A stretch of 13,285 nt of DNA from an uncultured Actinomyces sp. GTDB taxonomy: Bacteria; Actinomycetota; Actinomycetes; Actinomycetales; Actinomycetaceae. A program made the position numbers and the translations under genes. Under the pieces are notes generated by a model. The model searched no databases and was not told where the DNA came from. It was given only the letters and a program-made list of their open reading frames with translations. Positions 6,560 through 13,285 of the stretch are shown piece by piece (the first letter of the stretch is position 1; each line of letters begins with the position of its first letter). The stretch is from positions 1-13,285 of the forward strand of contig CALHID010000076.1 in assembly GCA_938030835.1 (NCBI GenBank), written 5' to 3'.

Positions 6560-7378
6560 ATGTCCCAGCGTCTGCGCGATGTCGTGCTACTGGTTGCTGC
6601 CGGTTTATTTGCGGGCTCACTCTCGGGTTTATTTGGAATTGGTGGTGGAACCGTCATTATTCCCGCGCTCATGGCAGTTGGCTATTCTCAGCGCGAGGCC
6701 TCGGCCTCAAGTTTGCTAGCCATTGTTCCAACCTGCATTTCTGGGGTGATCTCCTATGCCTCGGTCGGCAGAATCGCGTGGATCCCTGCGCTTTTGATGA
6801 CTATAGGTATGTTGATCGGTGTACAAGTGGGAACGTGGATGCTTGCGCGACTGTCTGAAGTCGTCTTGCGCTGGGGATTCGTCGCATTCATCGTGACATT
6901 GATTGTCATACAGGTTGTCTATGTTCCCGCTCGCGAAGGGATTCTCACCGTGACTTTCGCGGTGGGAATAGCGTTGTTCCTGCTGGGATGTTTGTGCGGT
7001 TTTCTTGCCGGTTTGTTGGGAATTGGCGGGGGAGCCGTCGCAGTACCCGTACTGACCCTCCTGGGGATGTCTGACCTGGGTGCGCGTGGAGTGTCGATGG
7101 TTGTGATGCTTCCGGGTGCACTCAGCGGAACAGTAACGAATTATCGACGAGGCCTTGTTCGCCTTGGACCCGCATTGATCGTTGGCTGCACGGCTGTGTG
7201 TGCAGTTCCTTTTGGAGCATGGTGTGCGACGCTTCTATCGCCACGCGTTGATGCCTTGCTTTTTGGTGCGTGGTTTGCGGTGCTCTTGGTGCGTTCCATC
7301 ATTGTGGCGCGAAAAGTGCCCCGAACAGGATTCGAACCTGCGACCTTTCGCTCCGGAGGCGAACGCTCTATCCACTGA
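6560..7378 (+). CDS. TauE/SafE-family permease (sulfite/organosulfonate exporter family)
   Basis: The product is a polytopic membrane permease of 272 aa, a typical length for TauE/SafE (DUF81). The family exports sulfite or organosulfur anions in characterised members; the substrate here is unknown. The two internal repeats each carry the signature: GSLSGLFGIGGGTVIIPAL at 19-37 and GFLAGLLGIGGGAVAVPVL at 147-165. ATG at 6560 follows AGGAGG at 5-6 bases, whereas the longer frame from 6458 would run back into the divergent antiporter's promoter region and has no ribosome site. The frame has no stop at the end of the last helix (about 249). It continues into the complement of the tRNA-Arg gene, so residues 253-272 (RTGFEPATFRSGGERSIH) are antisense tRNA translation, and the TGA lies inside the tRNA gene. 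This tail is odd but is what the sequence encodes. Confidence 0.88.
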   Translation: MSQRLRDVVLLVAAGLFAGSLSGLFGIGGGTVIIPALMAVGYSQREASASSLLAIVPTCISGVISYASVGRIAWIPALLMTIGMLIGVQVGTWMLARLSEVVLRWGFVAFIVTLIVIQVVYVPAREGILTVTFAVGIALFLLGCLCGFLAGLLGIGGGAVAVPVLTLLGMSDLGARGVSMVVMLPGALSGTVTNYRRGLVRLGPALIVGCTAVCAVPFGAWCATLLSPRVDALLFGAWFAVLLVRSIIVARKVPRTGFEPATFRSGGERSIH

Positions 7379-7389
7379 GCTATCGGGGC
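7317..7389 (-). tRNA. tRNA-Arg (anticodon CCG)
   Basis: The 73-base gene folds cleanly: acceptor GCCCCGA/TCGGGGC, D-arm GCTC/GAGC, anticodon arm TTCGC/GCGAA with loop CTCCGGA, and T-arm GCAGG-TTCGAAT-CCTGT, with discriminator A. Anticodon CCG reads CGG arginine codons. CCA is not encoded in the DNA and must be added afterwards. The gene lies antisense to the last 20 codons of the TauE-type gene, and its transcript would run on antisense to that gene, with no clear hairpin terminator seen. Confidence 0.97.
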
Positions 7390-7398
7390 AACCGCCTC

Positions 7399-7426
7399 AG
7401 TTTATCAGTCTTTAGCCCGAGCTCAA
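7399..7426 (-). promoter_or_regulatory. Probable promoter of tRNA-Arg
   Basis: On the minus strand TTGAGC (7421-7426) and TAAACT (7399-7404) are separated by 16 bases, each matching 4 of 6 consensus bases. The -10 ends 9 bases before the tRNA 5' end, a sensible distance for a stable RNA gene. Confidence 0.45.
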
Positions 7427-7497
7427 ACGCTAGTCGATCCCCGGATCAGGCCGTATCATGAAGGGGTTCCCTCTCTTCAACGTGAATGGAAGTTTAC

Positions 7498-7935
7498 ATG
7501 CGCGTCCATATTGCAACTGATCATGCCGGATTCGAACTTAAAGAACACCTGGTGAAGGTCCTTCGTGATTCGGGATATGAGGTTATCGATCACGGTGCAA
7601 CAACCTATGATCCCAACGATGACTACCCGCAGATGTGCATCGAAGCCGCTGAAGGTGTTGTTTCTGATCCCGGCTCTTTGGGTGTAGTCATTGGCGGTTC
7701 GGGAAATGGCGAACAGATGGCTGCCAACTTGGTCAAGGGAGCACGTGCGGCACTGGTATGGAACGAAGACATCGCCGTGCTTGCCCGTGAACACAACAAT
7801 GCGAATGTTATTGCCGTCGGGGCTCGTCAGCACTCGAAGGAAGATGCCACCCGCTTTGTTTTGACCTTCTTGGAAACGCCTTTTAGCGAGGATGAGCGAC
7901 ACAAGCGTCGCATCGCAGTGATGGACGCGTACTAA
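7498..7935 (+). CDS. rpiB: Ribose-5-phosphate isomerase B
   Basis: The enzyme interconverts ribose 5-phosphate and ribulose 5-phosphate in the non-oxidative pentose phosphate pathway, in the cytoplasm. The 145-aa length fits the LacAB_rpiB family. Visible motifs are ATDHAGFELK at 6-15, DYPQM at 42-46, the active-site loop GGSGNGEQMAAN at 66-77 and REHNNANV at 97-104. The loop lacks the E. coli-type catalytic cysteine; E72 matches the position of Glu75, the proposed base of the M. tuberculosis enzyme. I chose ATG at 7498 because GGAAG (7488-7492) precedes it by 5 bases; the in-frame ATG at 7486 overlaps that ribosome site. A possible -10 (TATCAT, 7454-7459) lies upstream. It diverges from tRNA-Arg and converges on mntH with only a 21-base gap and no strong hairpin. 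Confidence 0.95.
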   Translation: MRVHIATDHAGFELKEHLVKVLRDSGYEVIDHGATTYDPNDDYPQMCIEAAEGVVSDPGSLGVVIGGSGNGEQMAANLVKGARAALVWNEDIAVLAREHNNANVIAVGARQHSKEDATRFVLTFLETPFSEDERHKRRIAVMDAY

Positions 7936-7956
7936 TACCCGGTTGGGTGCTCTTAC

Positions 7957-9186
7957 TTAGCTCTGGCCGGTAAGGGTCAGATAGACCAACAGAATATTGA
8001 GAAGAATAATTGCCGCTGCAATCACAGATGCCACTGCGATTGTCAGTGGCTTATTCACATATTCACCCATGAGCTTCTTGTTTCGCGTCAGATACATGAG
8101 CGGCACAATGGCAAAGGGGATGCCGAAGGAAAGTGCTACCTGCGAGAGGACCAATGCCCATGTCGGTTCTGCTCCCATTCCCAAGATGATCAGGGCCGGA
8201 ATGATCGTTACCAAGCGGCGTGCCAACAGCGGGACGTTTACGTGGAGAAGACCGTTCATGATTTCTGAACCCGCGTAGGCACCCACCGAGGTTGATGCCA
8301 AGCCTGAGGCCAGCAGGCCAAGAGCGAAGATGGTGGAAACAGTGCCTCCCAGGGCGTTTGCGATCGCGTGGTAGGCGCCTTCGATGGTGTCGGTTCCTTC
8401 GACTCCAGACAAAGCCGAGGCAGCAAGAAGGAGCAGGCCAATATTGACGATTCCGGCAATGCTCAGCGCCCACAAGATATCGTGGCGAGTTGCGCGAAGA
8501 AGCGCTCGCTTATGGGGCCGTTCAATTTCGGGATCTGTGTGGTGGTCGTTAACCAAGGAAGAGTGCAGGTAAATCGCGTGCGGCATGACAGTTGCGCCGA
8601 GCATCGAGGCTGCGACCAAGATTGAGTCGGTGCCCTTGAATCGGGGGATCAGCCCGCTTGCAACTTCAGACCACTGAGGGGGCGCGAAGAAAAGGCCCGC
8701 TAAGAATCCCGCCGTAATGACGACAAGCATCCCGATGATGACTGCTTCAAAAATATTCTGACGGTGTCCTTGGAAGAGCAGGATAACGATGGATGCAGCG
8801 CCAATGATGACACCGGACCACAAAAGGGGAATTCCGAAGAGAAGATTGAGGGCGATTGCTCCACCAATAACCTCAGCGAGGTCGGTTGCAGCTGCGACGA
8901 CTTCCGCTTGGACCCAGAACAGAATTCGATTGTGAGGACGAAGGCGTTCACCAAGGAGTGTGGGGAGAGATTTTCCAGTGACAATACCCAATTTTGCTGA
9001 GAGGTATTGGACAAGCATGGCTGAGAGATTCGAAAGAACAAGTACCCATACCAAGAGATATCCGTAGCGGGCACCCGCAGTGATATTTGCAGCGACATTA
9101 CCAGGGTCCACATACGCAATTGCTGCAATAAATGCCGGACCCATCAAAGCAAATAGTCGATGCTGCTTGAGACGGTGACCACTCAT
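7957..9186 (-). CDS. mntH: Nramp-family divalent metal (Mn2+) transporter MntH
   Basis: This is a proton-coupled divalent metal importer of the Nramp family in the cytoplasmic membrane, 409 aa with about 11 helices. The metal-site motifs are present: DPGN at 27-30 in TM1 (D27, N30) and AxxMPH at 198-203 in TM6 (A198, M201). Known Nramp structures use exactly these Asp, Asn, Ala-carbonyl and Met positions, and the Met favours transition metals over Mg2+/Ca2+. The ATG at 9184-9186 follows GGAG by 7 bases. A possible -10 (TATACG) sits at 9213-9218 on the minus strand. No recognisable MntR/DtxR box is seen, but a TGTGA-TCACA-type palindrome lies upstream at 9240-9253. Divergent from argS. Confidence 0.95.
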   Translation of the reverse strand: MSGHRLKQHRLFALMGPAFIAAIAYVDPGNVAANITAGARYGYLLVWVLVLSNLSAMLVQYLSAKLGIVTGKSLPTLLGERLRPHNRILFWVQAEVVAAATDLAEVIGGAIALNLLFGIPLLWSGVIIGAASIVILLFQGHRQNIFEAVIIGMLVVITAGFLAGLFFAPPQWSEVASGLIPRFKGTDSILVAASMLGATVMPHAIYLHSSLVNDHHTDPEIERPHKRALLRATRHDILWALSIAGIVNIGLLLLAASALSGVEGTDTIEGAYHAIANALGGTVSTIFALGLLASGLASTSVGAYAGSEIMNGLLHVNVPLLARRLVTIIPALIILGMGAEPTWALVLSQVALSFGIPFAIVPLMYLTRNKKLMGEYVNKPLTIAVASVIAAAIILLNILLVYLTLTGQS

Positions 9187-9239
9187 TTTCTATCTCCACA
9201 GATCAAAATCTTCGTATAACCGAACTTTACTCCAGATTT

Positions 9240-9253
9240 TGTGAGGTGTCACA
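9240..9253. promoter_or_regulatory. Palindrome TGTGAGGTGTCACA between mntH and argS
   Basis: TGTGA and TCACA form 5-base inverted arms around GGTG, in the 111-bp divergent region. The arms match CRP/FNR-family half-sites, but the spacer is 4 rather than the classical 6 bases. It lies about 25 bases upstream of the possible mntH -10 (9213-9218), a place where a regulator could act on mntH. Regulatory role is speculative. Confidence 0.25.
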
Positions 9254-9288
9254 GAGTTTCAGTGTGGCATGGGAGCAATCGAAACGAT

Positions 9289-9294
9289 TACCCT
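9289..9294 (+). promoter_or_regulatory. Possible leaderless -10 element for argS
   Basis: TACCCT fits the actinobacterial TANNNT -10 pattern and ends 3 bases before GTG at 9298 and 6 before GTG at 9301. No Shine-Dalgarno sequence is visible, so a leaderless transcript starting at or near the GTG at 9301 is plausible. There is no good -35. Confidence 0.25.
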
Positions 9295-9297
9295 TAA

Positions 9298-10980
9298 GTG
9301 GTGACTCCAGAAGAACTTGCATCTCATATCCACGACCTTTTGCTTGCTGAGATCGAGCAGGGCAACTTGGCTCTCGAGCCCGCAGACCTTCCCGAGACGG
9401 TGAAGGTCGAGAGGCCTCGAAACCGCGATCATGGCGACTGGGCCAGCAATATTGCCATGCAATTGGCAAAGAAGGCGGGAATGAACCCGCGCGACTTTGC
9501 GCAGGTCCTTGTCAATGACCTCAATGAACTCGAGGGTATTGATAGCGCCGAAATCGCTGGTCCCGGCTTCATCAATATTCGTCTTGCCGCTGCCTCTGCA
9601 GGCGAGCTTGCCCGCACCATTGTCGAGGCCGGTGGAGCTTTTGGCCGTGGCGAATCCATGAAGGGGCTGCACATTAACTTGGAGTATGTCTCCGCCAACC
9701 CCACAGGTCCGGTTCACCTGGGTGGTGCACGCTGGGCGGCGGTGGGAGATTCCCTCGCTCGCCTGATGAAGGCATCGGGTGCGAAGGTGACCCGCGAGTA
9801 CTACTTCAATGATCACGGTTCGCAGATCGATCGTTTCGCGCGTTCTCTCTATGCGCGTGCGATGGGACATGAGGCACCCGAAGATGGTTACGGCGGCCAG
9901 TACATTGCTGATATTGCAGCGCAAGTACGTGAAGACGCCGTCGCAGCGGGGGAGCCCGATCCGGTGACTCTTCCCGAAGAAGAAGCTGTTGAGGCATTCC
10001 GTGCACGTGGCGTCGAGCTGATGTTCGATGAAATCAAGCAGCGCCTGCGTGATTTCCGCTCTGAATTTGACGTTTTCTTCCACGAAGATTCACTCCACAA
10101 TTCGGGAGCTGTTGACGCTGCAATTGAAACCTTGCGTCAGCGCGGCGAGGTCTTTGACCAAGATGGAGCCGTGTGGCTGCGGACGACCTCTTACGGCGAT
10201 GACAAGGACCGCGTTCTGATTAAGTCCGACGGCCAAGCAGCCTACTTCGCCGGTGACGTCGCCTACTACCTTGATAAGCGCCGCCGCGGTGCTGATGTTG
10301 CCATCTACCTATTGGGAGCCGACCACCACGGTTACATTGGCCGAATGATGGCGATGTGTGAAGCATTTGGCGACAAGCCTGGCGTCAACATGCAGATTCT
10401 CATCGGCCAGATGGTGAACTTGGTTAAGGATGGCGTCCCAGTCCGTATGTCCAAGCGCGCTGGAACCATCGTTACCCTTGACGACTTGGTCGATGCCGTT
10501 GGCGTGGACGCTGCCCGTTATGCGCTGGTTCGAGTTTCCATGGATTCCAATTTGGATATTGATTTGGATCTTCTGGGATCGCGCACGAACGAAAACCCGG
10601 TCTACTACGTTCAGTACGCGCATGCTCGTACTCGCAACGTTGCGCGAAATGCAGCTGAGCACGGTGTCACGCGCGATGCTGGTTTCAACCCTGCAGCACT
10701 GGACACTCAGGCCGATAGCGATCTTCTGGGCGTTCTTGCCCAGTTCCCCGCCCAAGTCGCACAAGCTGCAGATCTACGTGAGCCTCACCGCGTTGCTCGC
10801 TACCTGGAGCAGCTCGCAGCCGCTTACCACACTTGGTATGGCCAGTGCCGCGTTACTCCTCGTGGAGACGATCCGGTCGATGAAGGCCATGTTGCACGCC
10901 TGTGGCTCAATGATGCGGTGACGCAGGTCCTGCGTAGCGGTCTGGATCTTCTCGGCGTTGAAGCTCCCGAACGTATGTGA
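9298..10980 (+). CDS. argS: Arginyl-tRNA synthetase
   Basis: This cytoplasmic class I aminoacyl-tRNA synthetase charges tRNA-Arg with arginine using ATP. It is 560 aa, normal for the family. An N-terminal Add-1 type domain covers about 1-100. The HIGH-type signature is HLGGAR in SANPTGPVHLGGAR at 132-145, the KMSK-type loop is RMSKR at 383-387, and the C-terminal DALR anticodon-binding domain starts with NPVYYVQYAHAR near 433-444. The HLGG and RMSK variants are usual for ArgS. Two adjacent GTG codons (9298 and 9301) are possible starts. No ribosome site precedes either; see the possible leaderless -10. It ends at a strong hairpin shared with the convergent oxidoreductase gene. The tRNA-Arg(CCG) gene about 2 kb away is one of its substrates. 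Confidence 0.97.
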   Translation: MVTPEELASHIHDLLLAEIEQGNLALEPADLPETVKVERPRNRDHGDWASNIAMQLAKKAGMNPRDFAQVLVNDLNELEGIDSAEIAGPGFINIRLAAASAGELARTIVEAGGAFGRGESMKGLHINLEYVSANPTGPVHLGGARWAAVGDSLARLMKASGAKVTREYYFNDHGSQIDRFARSLYARAMGHEAPEDGYGGQYIADIAAQVREDAVAAGEPDPVTLPEEEAVEAFRARGVELMFDEIKQRLRDFRSEFDVFFHEDSLHNSGAVDAAIETLRQRGEVFDQDGAVWLRTTSYGDDKDRVLIKSDGQAAYFAGDVAYYLDKRRRGADVAIYLLGADHHGYIGRMMAMCEAFGDKPGVNMQILIGQMVNLVKDGVPVRMSKRAGTIVTLDDLVDAVGVDAARYALVRVSMDSNLDIDLDLLGSRTNENPVYYVQYAHARTRNVARNAAEHGVTRDAGFNPAALDTQADSDLLGVLAQFPAQVAQAADLREPHRVARYLEQLAAAYHTWYGQCRVTPRGDDPVDEGHVARLWLNDAVTQVLRSGLDLLGVEAPERM

Positions 10981-11000
10981 GCTCAGTCAGATAGACGCAG

Positions 11001-11036
11001 TTGGCCCCGCAGTTTCCTAAGAAACTGCGGGGCCAA
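11001..11036. terminator. 16-bp-stem hairpin, bidirectional terminator
   Basis: TTGGCCCCGCAGTTTC (11001-11016), loop CTAA (11017-11020) and the exact reverse complement (11021-11036) form a perfect 16-bp stem with a 4-base loop. It lies between the convergent argS and oxidoreductase genes. No long T-run follows in either direction, as with the other hairpin in this window. Confidence 0.88.
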
Positions 11037-11089
11037 CCCGTTTCGACCTTTAAATGGATCGCAGATGCTCCGCCGAGCTTGTGCTCAGA

Positions 11090-12472
11090 TCAGGCAAGAG
11101 AGTCGAAGAGGATATTGAGTCCTTCTCCCATTGTCGGGTGGGCGATGGGGAGCATGCGGAGCTGCTCGTAGGTCATCCCCGCGGCAATAGCTACTTGAAC
11201 GGCGGTGATGACTTCACCGGACTGAGGGCCGACAAGCGTTGCGCCCAAAATTGTGTGGGTCTTCGCGTCAACGATTGCCTTCCACTTACCGGTCGTATCG
11301 CGCATGGTCTTTGCTCGTGGAATTGCCGCAGTATCGATCGAGGCGACAAGGACATCCAGTCCCTGTTCCTTTGCTTGGGTTTCGTTCAATCCGATACGTC
11401 CAAGCTCCGGTTCAGCAAAGAGCGCCCAAGGGATCAGGCGTCCGGCCTTTGAAGTCCGCGGATCATCCAGGGAGACCCCGTCCATCTGTTCGCGGATAAT
11501 CCGGTAGTCATTCCACGAGGCGTGGGTGAACATGGGTGTACCTGCGCAGTCGCCTGCAGCCCAGACACCATCGAGATTGGTGCGCAGATGATCATCAACG
11601 CTAATGAAGCCTCGTTGATCGAGCGTCACTCCAGCTTCTTCAAGACCAATTCCCTTTGTGTTGGGGATACGCCCTGCAGCAACCAAGACCTTTTCTGCAC
11701 TCACGCTACTGCCATCAGAAAGCTCGACGGAGATCACACCGTCCTGCTTTGAGCCGGACTTTGCGAGAACACCGGTGAGGATCGTGACGCCTCTATCCTG
11801 CAAGCTCTTCTCATAGATTGCTGCGATATCGGGATCTTCACGGTCAAGGATATGGGGGCCGGAAGCAACAACTGTCACCTTGGATCCGAAGCTTGTCATC
11901 ATGGATGCAAATTCGATACCGATGTATCCGCCACCAATGATGACAAGGGATGAGGGGATTTCTTCCACTCGCAGGATATCTTCGCTATCCCATGCCCCAG
12001 CTTCCCAAAGTCCAGGAATTGGAGGATGTGCGGGGCTTGTACCCAGATTGAGCAGGACGCGCTCGGAGTGGAGCTGGCGGAGCGTTCCATCTTCAAGCTT
12101 GACTTCAACGCTGTGTGCGTCCAAAAGACGAGCGCTTCCACGCATGAAATCGATTCCTGGCGCAGCGAAGAATTTCTCGTGTGCGGCAACCATTGCCGAG
12201 ACGATACCTTCCTTGTGTGCGCGCAGTTTTTCTACGTTGATGTAAGCGCCGGAGGTACCCTCGATACCAAAGGTGGCATCCGTGCGAGTATCTTCCATGC
12301 GGCGAGCTGCAGCGACCAAGGACTTAGTGGGGATACACGCCACGTTAATGCAGGTGCCACCGATAAACTGTCGTTCGATCAGGGCAACCTTCCAGCCTTT
12401 TTTGGCGCGATTCATCGCCAGTGACTTTCCGGCCTTCCCGCCTCCAACAACAATGAGGTCAAAGTTCTCCAC
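11090..12472 (-). CDS. RclA-like FAD-dependent pyridine nucleotide-disulfide oxidoreductase (dihydrolipoyl dehydrogenase family)
   Basis: This 460-aa flavoprotein belongs to the class I disulfide reductase family. Order: FAD-binding VVGGGKAGKSLA at 8-19, redox-active CINVAC (C41, C46), NAD(P) domain with GGGYIGIEFAS at 180-190, second FAD motif GVWAAGDCAG at 302-311, and a dimer domain ending in HPTMGE (H445, E450), the His-Glu base pair. Details such as GKAGK, NDYRIIREQMDG and AAIPRAKTMRDT resemble E. coli RclA (a Cu(II)/oxidative-stress reductase) more than the housekeeping Lpd of dehydrogenase complexes. After the second NAD(P) strand the usual acidic residue is missing (KVTVVASG), which might allow NADPH; this is inference. 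The GTG start at 12470-12472 follows AAAGGAG by 5 bases. The hrpB stop lies 100 bp upstream. Substrate is uncertain. Confidence 0.85.
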   Translation of the reverse strand: MENFDLIVVGGGKAGKSLAMNRAKKGWKVALIERQFIGGTCINVACIPTKSLVAAARRMEDTRTDATFGIEGTSGAYINVEKLRAHKEGIVSAMVAAHEKFFAAPGIDFMRGSARLLDAHSVEVKLEDGTLRQLHSERVLLNLGTSPAHPPIPGLWEAGAWDSEDILRVEEIPSSLVIIGGGYIGIEFASMMTSFGSKVTVVASGPHILDREDPDIAAIYEKSLQDRGVTILTGVLAKSGSKQDGVISVELSDGSSVSAEKVLVAAGRIPNTKGIGLEEAGVTLDQRGFISVDDHLRTNLDGVWAAGDCAGTPMFTHASWNDYRIIREQMDGVSLDDPRTSKAGRLIPWALFAEPELGRIGLNETQAKEQGLDVLVASIDTAAIPRAKTMRDTTGKWKAIVDAKTHTILGATLVGPQSGEVITAVQVAIAAGMTYEQLRMLPIAHPTMGEGLNILFDSLA

Positions 12473-12572
12473 GGTGTCTCCTTTACTGAGTGGAGCGATC
12501 CTTCTTACCTCCTAGAACGAAGACTGAAACAACATCATTCCAACGAAAAGCTGATGGTGAGGCGCTTCACTT

Positions 12573-13285
12573 CTATCTCGTCGACGCGCGCTTCGTTCGC
12601 GCTGTCGGAGCAACGGAGAAGGGGTCTTCAGGCCAATGATGTTTGGTATAGCGTCCTCGAAGCTCAGATCGAACCTGCTGGTAGGGACCTTTCCAGAAGG
12701 ACTCAAGATCGCTGGTAATGGCCACAGGACGTCCTGCGGGATCCGTGAGTTCGATGCGCAGTGGAAGTTGGCCATCCATGAATCGGGGAGAATCCGTCCA
12801 GCCAAATGCTTCTTGAACACGCAGGGAAACACGTGCCCCCTCGTGATCCCATTTTACGCGCCGCTCGGCGCCGGTTGGGATTGTGATCTGTGTTGGTGCT
12901 TGACGGTCAAGGTCCCTATTCAATGGCCAGACCAAGAGGGAGGTTAGAGCCTCACCAAGGGACAGCTCTGCTAGAGGACGGCCGTCACTCCACTGATCTG
13001 CCAAAAAATGCCCGCAGGAAATGATGAAGTGTTCGTCATCGACAAGAGGCCAAGGGTCTCCTAAAAACTCTCGGCATTTGAGAATTCTCATTCGTAGTTG
13101 TGATGCGCTTTGGCTCCACGGTAGATCTGCAACGCTCATCTTCGTCAACTCCGCGAGGGCAAAGGAGCGCACTGCCTCGCGATCAGCATTTTGATCGTGG
13201 GTACTGCGCAAGGTCACGGCCCCGAGTTTTTCCTCGATCACTGCAAGGATTCGACCCTGATCAAGCGTCAGGCGCGAAACAGATT
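12573..13285 (-). CDS. hrpB: ATP-dependent helicase HrpB, C-terminal part (truncated by window edge)
   Basis: About 236 residues of the C-terminus are visible, and the frame stays open to the right edge, so the gene is partial here, with its helicase core outside the window. HrpB is a DEAH-type (DExH) RNA helicase-like protein whose cellular role is poorly defined. Recognition rests on the HrpB_C region: RLTLDQGRILAVIEEKLGAV near the edge, PWSQSASQLRMR, SLGEALTSLLVWPL, VSLRVQEAFGW, GRPVAITSDLESFWKG, and the very characteristic LRGRYTKHHWPEDP near the end. After the stop (TAG, 12573-12575) a small imperfect palindrome GTGAGGCGCTTCAC (12557-12570) could act as a weak terminator. The in-frame GTG at 13239-13241 is not the start, because family sequence continues upstream of it. 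Confidence 0.88.
   Translation of the reverse strand, partial: SVSRLTLDQGRILAVIEEKLGAVTLRSTHDQNADREAVRSFALAELTKMSVADLPWSQSASQLRMRILKCREFLGDPWPLVDDEHFIISCGHFLADQWSDGRPLAELSLGEALTSLLVWPLNRDLDRQAPTQITIPTGAERRVKWDHEGARVSLRVQEAFGWTDSPRFMDGQLPLRIELTDPAGRPVAITSDLESFWKGPYQQVRSELRGRYTKHHWPEDPFSVAPTARTKRASTR

Noticed and set aside
7315..7461. Peptides of the GFEPATFRSGG type as a separate small protein
   Set aside because: This is the well-known spurious translation of a tRNA complement; only the permease frame through it is kept, as the permease has no earlier stop.
7936..7956. Terminator between rpiB and mntH
   Set aside because: Only a 4-bp ACCC/GGGT stem is visible, too weak to call.
9259..10083. 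Long 274-codon open frame antisense to argS
   Set aside because: It lies opposite highly conserved argS codons, has no ribosome site or recognisable domain, and is a shadow frame.
12512..12832. 106-codon minus-strand frame overlapping the hrpB end
   Set aside because: It overlaps the clear HrpB C-terminal domain in another frame and matches no family.
1..13285. CRISPR array, insertion sequence, prophage or defence island
   Set aside because: No repeated spacer pattern, transposase, integrase, phage or defence domain is seen; all large frames are housekeeping, transport or envelope genes.

Overview
This is an ordinary-looking chromosomal stretch from a moderate-GC Gram-positive actinobacterium. 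Three things point that way. The fused E2o/E1o-type 2-oxoglutarate enzyme (Kgd/SucA) at the left edge is typical of Actinomycetota. The ribose-5-phosphate isomerase B has the mycobacterial-type GGSGNGEQ active-site loop. The two overlapping CNNM/CBS membrane protein genes match the long/short pair known from mycobacteria (Rv1842c/Rv1841c). Start codons are often GTG. An Actinomycetaceae-like host is a reasonable guess, but the sequence alone does not prove it.

Layout from left to right. Bases 1-647 (minus) hold the 5' end of kgd, interrupted by two in-frame stop codons in its linker. Divergent from it, a plus-strand run carries two CNNM/CorC-like membrane proteins (overlapping by 4 bp), a membrane-anchored M23 peptidase and a cytoplasmic glycerophosphodiester phosphodiesterase 2 bp after it; this run ends at a perfect 19-bp hairpin. 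A putative Na+/H+ antiporter (CitMHS_2/NhaD-like) converges on the hairpin from the right. Divergent from the antiporter is a TauE/SafE-family permease whose reading frame ends inside the antisense strand of a tRNA-Arg(CCG) gene. Next come rpiB (plus) and a converging Nramp manganese transporter (mntH, minus). Divergent from mntH is argS, which converges through a 16-bp-stem hairpin on an RclA-like flavoprotein disulfide oxidoreductase. The right edge holds the 3' end of the helicase gene hrpB (minus).

The genes are mostly housekeeping, transport and envelope functions: ion and metal homeostasis (two CNNM proteins, antiporter, MntH), cell-wall and phospholipid turnover (M23, GDPD), sugar phosphate metabolism (RpiB), translation (ArgS, tRNA-Arg), redox (RclA-like) and an RNA helicase. 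I see no insertion sequence, phage gene, CRISPR array or defence island, and no convincing new multi-gene system. The most notable points are the broken kgd reading frame, the permease gene that reads through the complement of a tRNA, and a few palindromes in divergent promoter regions. No stretch over 300 bases lacks a gene; the longest gap, 648-822, holds a possible kgd promoter and an inverted repeat.
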